Source of the DNA: Streptomyces graminofaciens
GTDB lineage: Bacteria > Actinomycetota > Actinomycetes > Streptomycetales > Streptomycetaceae
Length of the DNA stretch: 64,000 nt
Assembly: GCF_030294945.1 (NCBI RefSeq)
Contig: NZ_AP018448.1
Span: forward strand, 7,346,001 to 7,410,000
Reading direction: 5' to 3'
The notes under the pieces are model-generated. The model was not told where the DNA came from. It saw only the letters and a program-made list of their open reading frames with translations, and did no database searches. A program made the translations under genes and the position numbers. Shown here one piece after another: positions 1 to 6,847 of the stretch (its first letter is position 1; the number at the start of each line of letters is the position of its first letter).

Positions 1-190
1 CGGAGACCCCCTGTCCAAGATTGCCGAGGCGGCGTCCGGACCGTCCGACCTCGTCCGCTCGCTCGCCGCCCACGGCGTCCCCCAGGACGCGCTCGTGTCC
101 GAGGCCGTCCGGCTGCGTCCGGACATGGTCGCGGACAGCATCCGCCGCACCGCCAAGCGCATCGGCGACGGCACGGGCCAGTACCTGTGA
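1..190 (+). CDS. C-terminal end of an unrecognised prophage protein (partial)
   Basis: The window opens inside a reading frame whose codons start at base 2 and that stops at TGA 188-190. About 62 residues are visible, containing LVRSLAAHGVPQDALVSEAV and DSIRRTAKRIGDG, a charged helical C-terminus. It could be the tail of a replication, transfer or partition protein, because the next three genes look like ICE transfer accessories, but the visible part does not identify it. The gene after it starts 41 bases downstream on the same strand. Confidence 0.6.
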   Translation, partial: GDPLSKIAEAASGPSDLVRSLAAHGVPQDALVSEAVRLRPDMVADSIRRTAKRIGDGTGQYL

Positions 191-231
191 GCCGTCTCCT
201 CGCCGCCCTCTACCTCCCCTAGGACCCCGTC

Positions 232-846
232 ATGACGAACCCGACTGCGCCCGGCGCCGACGAACTCCGTATCCGCTACCAGCTGCGCCGCATCCTCGAC
301 CAGCCGGAACGCCCGCCCATGCCGCCCGGCCCGCCCCCAGACGGCTACCAGGCCACACGAGAACGGGACTGGCTGGACGACATCGCCGACCTCGACTTCG
401 GCCCCGAGCCCACACCCGAACCGGCGCCGGCCAGCAAGGATTCCGAACCGGAATCAGTCGACAAACCGCGGCCCGAGCCCGCCCCAGCCAAGCCCCGACG
501 CCGCCCCACCATCCCGAAACCCGACCCCGACGACCCCCGCCAGTCCCTCCTCGACGCCTGGGACCGCACCCCCCGACGCCTCAAGTGGCTCATCTTCCAC
601 GCCACCGCCGCCGCGCCCGGGTGGGTGATCGGCTGGGTCGACTGGGCCACCGACACCGCCGCCTGGTACGCCGCCGGCCACTGGACCAGCAGCTCGGCCT
701 GGGTCCTGTACGGCCTCGGTGGCTGCGCGCTCGCCCTGTATCGGCGGTCCCGCTGGTGGGCGTGGCCCTTCGCGTGGCTGGCCGCCGTCCCTGTTTCGTC
801 CGTCGTCGTCGGTGTCCTGCTGTACGGCACCGGCTACCAGCCCTAA
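232..846 (+). CDS. Membrane protein with proline-rich N-terminal half, transfer-accessory type
   Basis: 204 residues. Roughly the first 115 are hydrophilic and rich in Pro, Glu and Arg (probably disordered and cytoplasmic). The rest holds three or four hydrophobic stretches beginning LKWLIFHATAAAPGWVIGWV and ending VSSVVVGVLLYGTGYQP. Proteins of this build sit beside FtsK-like transfer genes in actinomycete integrative elements (recalled family pattern, not searched). It is followed after 11 bases by another membrane protein, so it is probably the first of a small operon. No catalytic motif is visible. Confidence 0.72.
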   Translation: MTNPTAPGADELRIRYQLRRILDQPERPPMPPGPPPDGYQATRERDWLDDIADLDFGPEPTPEPAPASKDSEPESVDKPRPEPAPAKPRRRPTIPKPDPDDPRQSLLDAWDRTPRRLKWLIFHATAAAPGWVIGWVDWATDTAAWYAAGHWTSSSAWVLYGLGGCALALYRRSRWWAWPFAWLAAVPVSSVVVGVLLYGTGYQP

Positions 847-857
847 GGAAACCTGTC

Positions 858-1262
858 GTGAACAGCGTGTTCGGCAATCTCGGCATCGTCGGCCTCGCCG
901 TGGCCCTGACCGTTCTCCTCCTGGTCGGGGTGAAGGGGGGTGGCAAGGTGAAGCCGCTCGGCTGGTGGCCGTGTCTGATTCTCGGGATGCTCGCCGGGTC
1001 CTCGTACTATGCGGCGGGCGGCGTCTTCAAGATCGTTCCGGATCTCGTCAACGGGGGACTAGGCGCAGCTCAGGGCCTCGTACCCGGCCTGACCATGGCC
1101 GCCGTCGCCCTCACCCTCGCCATCATCATCTTCTTCAAGAAGCTGACCACCAAGCAGGTCGCCATCCTCGGCATCGTCTTCTGGTACGCCGCATCCGCAG
1201 GCGGCGGCATCTGGGGCCAGGTCGCCAACGCGATCGCCAACCTCGGAACGCAGGTGTCCTGA
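858..1262 (+). CDS. Small integral membrane protein
   Basis: 134 residues from GTG 858, chosen because AAGGAA lies about eight bases upstream. Four hydrophobic segments are visible: LGIVGLAVALTVLLLVGV near the N-terminus, LGWWPCLILGMLAGSSYYAA, a central LVPGLTMAAVALTLAIIIFF, and ILGIVFWYAASAGG. The build is like the small hydrophobic Spd/transfer proteins of actinomycete conjugative elements, but no specific function can be assigned. Its stop TGA overlaps the ATG of the next gene by one base, so the two are translationally coupled. Confidence 0.75.
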   Translation: MNSVFGNLGIVGLAVALTVLLLVGVKGGGKVKPLGWWPCLILGMLAGSSYYAAGGVFKIVPDLVNGGLGAAQGLVPGLTMAAVALTLAIIIFFKKLTTKQVAILGIVFWYAASAGGGIWGQVANAIANLGTQVS

Positions 1263-1909
1263 TGCGATACCTCGCCGACCGTGTCCGCGCCCTGCTCGCC
1301 CTCACCGGGCCGCTCGGCGCGGGCTTCCGCATCCTCCTGCTGCGCCTCGTCGCCCGCTTCGGCTGGAAGACCGTCCTCATCGGCATAGGGGTCCTGCTGT
1401 ACGCCGCGAACCGGTACCGGACATGGATCCCGTACGGCCTCGCCATCGCCTGCGCAGCAGCGTGGATGCACGCGCCCAAGCAGGCCGACGAACCGGACGA
1501 CGAAGCCGACGAAGAGACCGCAGGGGAGGAGCCCACGGAGCCCGATTCGGAGGACGTTTGCGACCTCGTCCGGGACCTCATCGGCGACGACCGCGGGGTC
1601 CTCCTCACCGCCCTCCCCGGCCCCCTCCAAGCGGCCGACACGCGGGCCGTCCGGGAGGCCCTCGCCAGGGCCGGCATACGGGTGCGGGAAGGGGTCCGCA
1701 CCGCAACCGGGAACGGGCCGGGCGTACACCGGGACGATCTGCCGCCCCTCCCCCCGATCGAAGGGGGCGCCCCTGTTGGCTCGTTGACCTGCACCAACGC
1801 AGCCAACACCAACGCCAACAACACATTGCGGGTCACGTCCCAAGCGGGGATGACGATCATCAACGACCCGGCCGACCGGCACCGCACGCACAGCCTGAAG
1901 AAGCCCTGA
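1262..1909 (+). CDS. Membrane protein with acidic linker and conserved soluble tail (ICE-type)
   Basis: 215 residues. Two hydrophobic segments lie at about residues 15-55 and 65-80, followed by a strongly acidic stretch (DEPDDEADEETAGEEPTEPD) and a soluble C-terminal domain with VCDLVRDLIGDDRGVLLTAL, a helical part ending GIRVREGVRTATG, the motif GVHRDDLPPLP, and a terminal MTIINDPADRHRTHSLKK. I recall the combination of a 'RGVHL..L' helix and an 'HRDDLPPLP' motif from hypothetical proteins of Streptomyces integrative elements near the FtsK-like transfer gene. Function is unknown; an inner-membrane partner of transfer or replication is an inference. Confidence 0.75.
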   Translation: MRYLADRVRALLALTGPLGAGFRILLLRLVARFGWKTVLIGIGVLLYAANRYRTWIPYGLAIACAAAWMHAPKQADEPDDEADEETAGEEPTEPDSEDVCDLVRDLIGDDRGVLLTALPGPLQAADTRAVREALARAGIRVREGVRTATGNGPGVHRDDLPPLPPIEGGAPVGSLTCTNAANTNANNTLRVTSQAGMTIINDPADRHRTHSLKKP

Positions 1910-1916
1910 GGACCCC

Positions 1917-2165
1917 ATGCCGTACGAGTACTGGTGCGCCCACTGTGAGGCTGTTTCACCGGCCAGACGCGACCACCGTGAGGCCGCCGAGACCGACCTC
2001 GACGAGCACCGCACGGCCGCGCACGGAGGCCTCGCGCCGGCCGCGGGGGACGGCGTGCGGCGAGTGCATTCGGCGGCGCGTGGCGACGGGGTTCTCCCGG
2101 ACCGTAGCTGTCTGTTCATCGCGTTCATGCTCGCGCTGGTCCTGGCGAACTGCTGGGGCCGCTGA
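1917..2165 (+). CDS. Small zinc-finger protein with C-terminal membrane helix
   Basis: 82 residues starting 7 bases after the previous stop. The N-terminus has a treble-clef-like set of ligands: Cys at YWCAHC and His at RDHREAAETDLDEHRTAAH, which reads as a C-x2-C...H...H zinc finger. The C-terminal 18 residues (LFIAFMLALVLANCWGR) form one hydrophobic helix. Small zinc-finger proteins occur routinely in actinomycete phages and integrative elements between transfer and structural genes. No further role can be given. Confidence 0.65.
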   Translation: MPYEYWCAHCEAVSPARRDHREAAETDLDEHRTAAHGGLAPAAGDGVRRVHSAARGDGVLPDRSCLFIAFMLALVLANCWGR

Positions 2166-2177
2166 CCCACACAGACC

Positions 2178-2218
2178 CCGGGGCGGCCGCCCGCCTGCCA
2201 GCTAGCCGGCCGCCCCGG
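2178..2218 (+). terminator. GC-rich hairpin after the membrane-protein operon
   Basis: Perfect 12-bp arms at 2178-2189 (CCGGGGCGGCCG) and 2207-2218 with a 17-base loop, 13 bases after the stop of the zinc-finger gene. No T-run follows, as is usual in Streptomyces. Confidence 0.6.
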
Positions 2219-2255
2219 TCCCCATCCCGAACACACGAGACAGGAGACCGCCATC

Positions 2256-2402
2256 ATGGCACTCGGCTGGACCAAGACTCCCGAGCCCGACGACCCGCGC
2301 CTGCAAGGCCACGAGACGACGTATCAGGCCTCCCGCGGCGGCTGGTTCCCCGCCCCGGACAAGCCCATCCCCGGTAGTCCGCAGGAGGAGACGCAGGAGT
2401 AG
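2256..2402 (+). CDS. 48-residue hypothetical protein
   Basis: A short frame from ATG 2256 to TAG 2400-2402, preceded by CAGGAGACC eight to twelve bases upstream, a good ribosome binding site. The product starts MALGWTKTPEPDDP and contains ETTYQASRGGWFPAPDKP; it is hydrophilic and lacks Cys. It lies between two hairpins and so appears to be its own transcription unit or a read-through product. Unrecognised. Confidence 0.5.
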   Translation: MALGWTKTPEPDDPRLQGHETTYQASRGGWFPAPDKPIPGSPQEETQE

Positions 2403-2757
2403 CGCGCCTGCCACACTGGAGTCTCACGCCGGGTAGCGCCCGGCACCCAGGCCCCGCTCCGGTCCGTCCCCCCGGCCGGCAGCGGGGCTTCACTCGTTCG
2501 GGTGACTGACGCCAAGCCCTCATGGGTCTACGGTCGGTGGTCCGGATCGGCTGCGGGGGGCTTCCGCGTGTTCGCAGCGCGCGGTGGGTTGGCCGAGCTG
2601 CGACGGCCTCCCCGCCAGCAGTCGATCCGATGGCGGCGCTCCTGCTCTCCCAAGGTGTCAGGGGCGCCGCCTCATGTCACAACTCGGACACATCGTCTTC
2701 ACGCGCTGCGCACTCGCCCGCATGATTCCGTCCTGCACCTTGAACTCTGGGGGGACT
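2403..2757. other. Intergenic stretch with terminator, no convincing gene
   Basis: This 355-base gap holds the hairpin at 2451-2488 and otherwise low-complexity GC-rich DNA. Several frames are open by chance, but none has a credible start signal. The promoter of the lipoprotein gene should lie in the last 100 bases, where the composition becomes less GC-rich; no clear -35/-10 pair was found. Confidence 0.5.
2451..2488 (+). terminator. Hairpin terminator after 48-residue gene
   Basis: Arms GCCCCGCT (2451-2458) and AGCGGGGC (2481-2488); the stem can be lengthened by CCGG/CCGG inside with one bulge. Followed by TT. Confidence 0.5.
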
Positions 2758-3321
2758 ATGCGCCACACCACCACCCTGCTCTCTGTTGTCCTGCTGCTGG
2801 CTGTGTCGGGCTGCTCGTCCGACGATGAAGGCTCGGGGAAGCCGACGGTTACGAAGGCGTCGCCCACGCCCACGGTGGCGAGTCCTTCGCCGAGTCCGTC
2901 GCCCAGCAAGGCGGAGACGTTGAAGCTCGGCGACACGGCGAACATCAGCGCCGACAGCGAGTTCACCGCCGCCGCCCTCGGCTACACGGACAAGGGCATC
3001 ACGGGGGTGCCGGAGCTGCTGTCGGCCGGTCAGAAGTGGTCGGTGGTGATGGTGAAGGTGTGCAACAAAGGCGGCGAGCCGATTGCGACGACGCCGCTGG
3101 TGTGGTCGTTGGCGTATGCGGATGGGGTGCGGGTGGAGGCTGCGGGGATGAATGCGGGTGAGTTGCCGCAGCCGTTGTATCCGATGGAGGCGAAGGTGTC
3201 GTCGGGTGATTGCGTGAAGGGGAATATCGCGTTCACGGTGCCGGAGTCGGGGCGTCCGGAGCGGGTGTTGTACTCGCCGGATGCGTTGGATGAGCCGGTG
3301 GAGTGGCAGATCGGCAAGTAG
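2758..3321 (+). CDS. Prophage-encoded secreted lipoprotein
   Basis: 187 residues from ATG 2758. A classical lipoprotein signal is visible: MRHTTTLLSVVLLLAVSGC, with lipobox VSGC giving Cys19 as the lipidated residue. A Ser/Thr/Pro-rich linker (about residues 20-60) precedes a beta-rich domain with WSVVMVKVCNKGGEPI, a pattern like DUF4352-type immunoglobulin-fold domains. It would be anchored outside the cytoplasmic membrane. A lipoprotein in the lysogeny part of a prophage could serve in superinfection exclusion or simply be a moron gene; both are inference. It is monocistronic and ends in a strong terminator. Confidence 0.82.
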   Translation: MRHTTTLLSVVLLLAVSGCSSDDEGSGKPTVTKASPTPTVASPSPSPSPSKAETLKLGDTANISADSEFTAAALGYTDKGITGVPELLSAGQKWSVVMVKVCNKGGEPIATTPLVWSLAYADGVRVEAAGMNAGELPQPLYPMEAKVSSGDCVKGNIAFTVPESGRPERVLYSPDALDEPVEWQIGK

Positions 3322-3332
3322 CGGTACGGGTG

Positions 3333-3358
3333 AGGCCCCGCCGGGTTGGGCGGGGCCT
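3333..3358. terminator. Bidirectional terminator
   Basis: Perfect 10-bp stem AGGCCCCGCC/GGCGGGGCCT with loop GGGTTG between the lipoprotein gene and the converging minus-strand operon; TT on the plus side. Confidence 0.8.
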
Positions 3359-3373
3359 TCGTCATGCGTGGGT

Positions 3374-3568
3374 TCAGCCCACGTCCGGTTCACAGGCCAG
3401 CAGTTCCCGCCCGCGCTGCTCGTACCACTCGTTGACGGCGGCCTGGACGACGTCGCGTACCTCATCGGCGACGTCGTCGGCGTACATCTGCTCGCCGTTC
3501 TTCTCGGGCAGGTGCTCGGAGGAGTGGACGGTGAAGCTGACGTTGAAGCCGGTGAGGGTCTTGCTCAT
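3374..3568 (-). CDS. 64-residue hypothetical protein, third gene of RHH operon
   Basis: Start ATG at 3568 is chosen because it overlaps the stop of the preceding gene in ATGA fashion; longer versions would run far into that gene. The product begins MSKTLTGFNVSFTVHSSEHL and has an acidic helical C-terminal half (VADEVRDVVQAAVNEWYEQR). There are no cofactor motifs. Translational coupling to a zinc-binding protein and a ribbon-helix-helix regulator suggests that the three act together. Unrecognised. Confidence 0.65.
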   Translation of the reverse strand: MSKTLTGFNVSFTVHSSEHLPEKNGEQMYADDVADEVRDVVQAAVNEWYEQRGRELLACEPDVG

Positions 3569-3861
3569 GGGGTGGTCTCCTCGCCCGGACGCTCTGGCTG
3601 TACGTCCGGGTCCACGACGCCCCGGAACCGGTGGCCGCACGGCAGCCACCGCATACGTACCACCGTCTCGTCGACCCCGAACTCCGAATCCTCCAACCGC
3701 TGGTCGATGCGCTCAGCGTCCGCCCCGCACGCAGGGCAGGCAGGGCGCGGCGGCTGTGGGGCTCCCGGTTCCAGGCCGATGAGCTGCATGAGCCGGTCTT
3801 CGAGCTGGCCGCGCACGTTGGCCATCTGCTGGCGGGTGAGCTGTTGCACGGTCTCGCTCAT
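3565..3861 (-). CDS. 98-residue zinc-binding-type protein, second gene of RHH operon
   Basis: Start ATG 3861 overlaps the stop of the regulator gene (ATGA). The N-terminal 35 residues form an amphipathic helix (QQLTRQQMANVRGQLEDRLM). The C-terminal half has the potential zinc ligands CPAC and PCGH, spaced by about 30 residues around RIDQRLEDSEFGVDETVVRM. Role unknown; small zinc-knuckle proteins of this size are common in actinophage regulatory regions. Confidence 0.65.
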   Translation of the reverse strand: MSETVQQLTRQQMANVRGQLEDRLMQLIGLEPGAPQPPRPACPACGADAERIDQRLEDSEFGVDETVVRMRWLPCGHRFRGVVDPDVQPERPGEETTP

Positions 3862-4046
3862 GCGGTCTGCTCCTCGCTGCTCACCGGGCGCTCCGGCAGG
3901 TCGGCGTCTGGCCGCCGCAGGTACCAGCGCACCAGGTCTTTGATGACGGCGGAGCGGTCGCCGCTGGGTGCTTGCTCGGCGAGGTCTGCCCAGTCGTCGT
4001 CGTCGATGCGGACTGATCGGTGCTTGGTCTTGGGGGCGTTCGGCAT
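3858..4046 (-). CDS. Ribbon-helix-helix (Arc/CopG-type) DNA-binding protein
   Basis: 62 residues from ATG 4046 (MPNAPKTKHRS). The sequence HRSVRIDDDDWADLAEQA followed by GDRSAVIKDLVRWYL matches the ribbon-helix-helix plan: a beta strand with alternating basic/hydrophobic residues, helix A, a turn with G-D-R-S, and helix B. It would bind palindromic DNA as a dimer of dimers. It heads a three-gene coupled operon and faces the divergent gene at 4153 across three GGTGTACGTACACC-type palindromes, its likely targets. Auto-repression is inferred from that layout. Confidence 0.78.
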   Translation of the reverse strand: MPNAPKTKHRSVRIDDDDWADLAEQAPSGDRSAVIKDLVRWYLRRPDADLPERPVSSEEQTA

Positions 4047-4063
4047 GGGTCCACGGTATCGCG

Positions 4064-4134
4064 GGTGTACGGACACCGGTAGGCCCGAACCCCTTGCGGT
4101 GTACGTACACCTCGCGCTACGGTGTACGTACACC
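4064..4134. promoter_or_regulatory. Three palindromic operators in the divergent promoter
   Basis: GGTGTACGTACACC is present perfectly at 4098-4111 and 4121-4134 (centres 23 bp apart), and a copy with one mismatch, GGTGTACGGACACC, lies at 4064-4077 (34 bp further left). They fill the gap between the ribbon-helix-helix gene (start 4046) and the gene at 4153. The right-hand copy ends just before the ribosome binding site of 4153, so binding there would block that gene, while the left copy is near the start of the minus-strand operon. Confidence 0.75.
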
Positions 4135-4152
4135 AGGAGCGAGGGGGACCAC

Positions 4153-4497
4153 ATGAACGCCGCAGCCACCACCCACCAGCACACCAACTGCCTCCGCTGC
4201 GGCCGCACCCTCCGCTCCGCCAAGAGCATCGCCACCGGCTACGGCCCGAAGTGCGCCGCCAAGGTCCGCAACGCCCCCGTCGACCTGAGCGACTACAAGG
4301 CGCACCAGGTGGCCTCGGCCCGCGAGCTCATCGAGGACGGCGCGATCATCCCCCTCCGCTCCGTCATCTTCATCGCCGTCAGCTCGGACGGCACCGAGAC
4401 CTACAAGACCGCCCCCACCACCTGCAACTGCCCCGCCGGACTCAAGGGCAGCCGCTGCTACCACCAGCTCGCCGCCCGCCTGCTGCTCGCCGCCTGA
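4153..4497 (+). CDS. DUF6011/SWIM-type zinc protein
   Basis: 114 residues. The first half has CLRCGRTLRSAKSIATGYGPKC, the pattern of the DUF6011 zinc domain (CxxC followed by a 'G.GP.C' turn). The second half ends with CNCPAGLKGSRCYHQLAA, a SWIM-type CxC...CxH zinc finger, which in other proteins contacts nucleic acids. It is the divergent partner of the ribbon-helix-helix operon, and its start lies 19 bases after a perfect operator copy. GGAGCGAGGGGG gives the ribosome binding site. Probably an early or regulated phage nucleic-acid-binding protein; exact role unknown. Confidence 0.8.
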   Translation: MNAAATTHQHTNCLRCGRTLRSAKSIATGYGPKCAAKVRNAPVDLSDYKAHQVASARELIEDGAIIPLRSVIFIAVSSDGTETYKTAPTTCNCPAGLKGSRCYHQLAARLLLAA

Positions 4498-4511
4498 ACC
4501 GCCGCACGCCA

Positions 4512-4543
4512 GAGGGCCCTCTCCGCCGCCGGAGAGGGCCCTC
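4512..4543 (+). terminator. Strong 13-bp hairpin terminator
   Basis: GAGGGCCCTCTCC (4512-4524), loop GCCGCC, perfect complement 4531-4543, 14 bases after the SWIM-type gene. It separates the regulatory region from the packaging operon. Confidence 0.8.
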
Positions 4544-4575
4544 ACCCGCATGCACCGACGCCCACCGGTTGCACA

Positions 4576-4616
4576 CCTCGTTACCATCAAAACACGACAG
4601 ACGGTAACCAGCGAGG
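4576..4616. promoter_or_regulatory. Interrupted inverted repeat before small terminase (possible packaging or leader site)
   Basis: CCTCGTTACC (4576-4585) is mirrored by GGTAA (4603-4607) and, after CCAG, CGAGG (4612-4616). It lies directly upstream of the small terminase start in an unusually A-rich patch (ATCAAAACACGACAGAC). Terminase recognition sites often lie at this place in siphoviruses, but the element could equally be a promoter or operator. Confidence 0.35.
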
Positions 4617-4628
4617 AGGGGGCGGGAC

Positions 4629-5159
4629 GTGGCCAACCCCAACCAAAACGCCCGCAGCGGCCGCGGCCAGTACGTCCGTACCGCCGAAGCCGCCGCCCGC
4701 GACGCTGAGGCCGCCGAGCTCCGCGCTCAGGGCTGGACCTATCAGAAGATCGCCGACGAACTCGGCTTCGGTGACAAATCCGGCGCGCAAAAAGCCTGCC
4801 GCCGCGCCATCCAAGACGCCGTCGCAACCCCCGGCAAAGCGCTCATGGAACTCGAAGTCGCCCGCCTCGAAACCCTCTACGACAACGTCCTCGACATCTT
4901 CCAACGCGACCACGTCCTCGTCTCCCACGGCCACGTCGTCCACGACGACAGCGGCCAGCCGATCATCGACGACGAGATGAAACTCAAAGCCTTCGACCGC
5001 CTCCTCCGCGGCCGCGAAAGCTTCCGCCGCCTCCTCGGCCTCGACGCCCCCAACCGCGTCAGCGTCGAAGCCGAACAGCTCGGCCGCGAGATCAGCCGAC
5101 TCCTCGACACCGCCCTCGGCCCAGACAGCGACGACGCCGGTGACGACACCGACGCGTGA
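4629..5159 (+). CDS. terS: Terminase small subunit
   Basis: 176 residues from GTG 4629 with GAGGAGGGGGCG upstream. A helix-turn-helix is visible in the N-terminal third (AELRAQGWTYQKIADELGFG), typical of the DNA-recognition domain of small terminases, followed by a long helical oligomerisation region (PGKALMELEVARLETLYDNV) and an acidic tail. It binds the packaging site and brings in the large subunit. The next gene is a large terminase whose GTG start overlaps this gene by 20 bases. There is no sequence-specific signature beyond this, so the call rests on layout plus HTH. Confidence 0.88.
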   Translation: MANPNQNARSGRGQYVRTAEAAARDAEAAELRAQGWTYQKIADELGFGDKSGAQKACRRAIQDAVATPGKALMELEVARLETLYDNVLDIFQRDHVLVSHGHVVHDDSGQPIIDDEMKLKAFDRLLRGRESFRRLLGLDAPNRVSVEAEQLGREISRLLDTALGPDSDDAGDDTDA

Positions 5160-6639
5160 GAGCGTCCGCGCCCAGGTTGAGCAACTGGTGCGCGCCGGCG
5201 ACACCAAAGCGCTGAAGCAGATCCGTGACCAGCTCCGCAGCAAGGCCGACCGCCGGAACCTGAAGGAACGGGCCCGGCTCTACGCCCACAACCCCGTCGG
5301 CTGGGTCACCGAACGCCTCCGGCAGGTCGTGTGGTCGAAGCAGCGGGAGATCATGCTGTCGATCCGCGACAACCGGCGCACCGCCGTCCGCTCCTGTCAC
5401 GGCGTCGGCAAGTCCCACACCGCGTCCCTGGTGGCCGCCTGGTGGCTGGACACGCACCCGCCAGGCGAAGCGTTCGTCGTCACCTCCGCACCGACCTTCG
5501 CCCAGGTCCGCGCCATCCTCTGGCGGTACATCCGCCGCGTCCACCGCCGTGGCAAACTCGCCGGCCGCGTGAATCAGACCGAGTGGCACATCGACGACGA
5601 GATGGTGGCGTTCGGCCGGAAGCCCGCCGACCACGACGAGTCCGCGTTCCAGGGCATCCACGCCCGCTACGTCCTCGTCATCCTGGACGAGGCGTGCGGC
5701 ATTCCGGAGCAGCTGTGGGTGGCGGCGGACGCGCTGACGACGAACGCCGACTGCCGGATCCTCGCGATCGGCAACCCGGACAACCCGTCCTCGCACTTTC
5801 GGAAGGTGTGCCAGCCCGGGAGCGGCTGGCACGTTATCGGCATCTCGGCTTTCGAGTCCCCGAATCTCACCGGCGAGGAGGTCCCCGACGACGTGGCGCA
5901 GGCCCTGGTCGGCCGTGAGTGGGTGGAGGAGAAAGCCACCGAGTGGGGCGAGGACAACCCGCTCTACAAGAGCAAGGTCCTCGGCGAGTTTTCCGAGGAC
6001 GCCCCGAACAAGGTCGTCCGCGCGAGCGACGTGGCCCGCTGCCGCATCGACCCGGAGAAGAAGCTCACCGCCGAGGAACTCCAGCCTGTAGAGCTCGGTG
6101 TGGACGTCGGCGGCGGCGGAGACGAGACCGTCATCCGGGAACGCCGCGGCCGGCGCGCGGGCAGGGAGTGGCGGGCGCACACGGACCGGCCGGAGAAGAT
6201 CGCGCCGATGGTGTTGCAGGCCATCAAGGAGTCCGGCGCCACCGCGGTGAAGGTCGACTCCATCGGCGTCGGCTTCGGCGTGATCGGCGAACTCCGCAAC
6301 GCTGCCGGCCGTGGCGAGCACCAGGCGCACATCCTCGCGGTGAACGTGGCCGAGGCCGCGTCGAAGCCGGACAAGTTCATGAACTTGCGCGCCGAGTTGT
6401 GGTGGGAGATCGGCCGGGGGCTGTCGGAGTCGGGCGGCTGGGATCTGTCGGCGATGGCGAACGGGGATACGACGGTGGCGCAGTTGTTGTCGCCGCAGTG
6501 GGACGTGGATCCGAAGGGCCGGATCCGGGTGGAGCCGAAGGACGAGATCAAGAAGCGGTTGGGGCGGTCCCCGGACAATGCGGACGCGCTGCTGTTGGCG
6601 TTCTACAGTGCCGGCCGTCCCCGAGTGAGGTGGTTGTGA
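5140..6639 (+). CDS. terL: Terminase large subunit
   Basis: 499 residues; the motor and headful/cos nuclease that pumps DNA into the prohead. Walker A is at about residues 86-92 (CHGVGKS) and Walker B at 178-187 (VLVILDEACG) with the catalytic Glu following Asp; a coupling motif IGNPDNPSS is near residue 210. The RNase H-like nuclease domain shows its acidic residues in LGVDVGGGGDET (about 322), KVDSIGVGFG (about 373) and NADALLLAF near the end. GTG start 5140 overlaps the small subunit gene. Full length with all key residues present. Confidence 0.95.
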   Translation: MTTPTRESVRAQVEQLVRAGDTKALKQIRDQLRSKADRRNLKERARLYAHNPVGWVTERLRQVVWSKQREIMLSIRDNRRTAVRSCHGVGKSHTASLVAAWWLDTHPPGEAFVVTSAPTFAQVRAILWRYIRRVHRRGKLAGRVNQTEWHIDDEMVAFGRKPADHDESAFQGIHARYVLVILDEACGIPEQLWVAADALTTNADCRILAIGNPDNPSSHFRKVCQPGSGWHVIGISAFESPNLTGEEVPDDVAQALVGREWVEEKATEWGEDNPLYKSKVLGEFSEDAPNKVVRASDVARCRIDPEKKLTAEELQPVELGVDVGGGGDETVIRERRGRRAGREWRAHTDRPEKIAPMVLQAIKESGATAVKVDSIGVGFGVIGELRNAAGRGEHQAHILAVNVAEAASKPDKFMNLRAELWWEIGRGLSESGGWDLSAMANGDTTVAQLLSPQWDVDPKGRIRVEPKDEIKKRLGRSPDNADALLLAFYSAGRPRVRWL

Positions 6640-6842
6640 TGTTGAGCAATGTGCCGATGGTTCGCGCGGGAGACGTGTTGGTCGTCTGCGTCGAGAGGCA
6701 TCTGACCGAGATGGACACGCAGCGGTTCGTCGACATGGCGAGCGACGTGTTGCCGGGCGTGCGGGTGGCGTTCTTGGAGGGCGTCTCAGGGCTAGCGGTG
6801 TTCAGGCCGGACGCGGCGACGAGCGAAGCAGAGAGCGAGTGA
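6639..6842 (+). CDS. 67-residue hypothetical phage protein
   Basis: ATG 6639 overlaps the terminase stop by one base, so it is coupled to it. The sequence MLSNVPMVRAGDVLVVCVER begins with an alternating hydrophobic strand, followed by TEMDTQRFVDMASDVLPGVR, a helix, and a strand RVAFLEGVSGLAVF; a small alpha/beta fold is likely. Such small proteins often sit between terminase and portal in actinophages. Unrecognised. Confidence 0.65.
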   Translation: MLSNVPMVRAGDVLVVCVERHLTEMDTQRFVDMASDVLPGVRVAFLEGVSGLAVFRPDAATSEAESE

Positions 6843-6847
6843 AGGCG

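Noticed and set aside
21..857. Long N-terminal extension of the membrane protein starting at 858
   Set aside because: The extension overlaps two better-supported frames and consists of Arg/Pro low-complexity sequence; GTG 858 has its own ribosome binding site.
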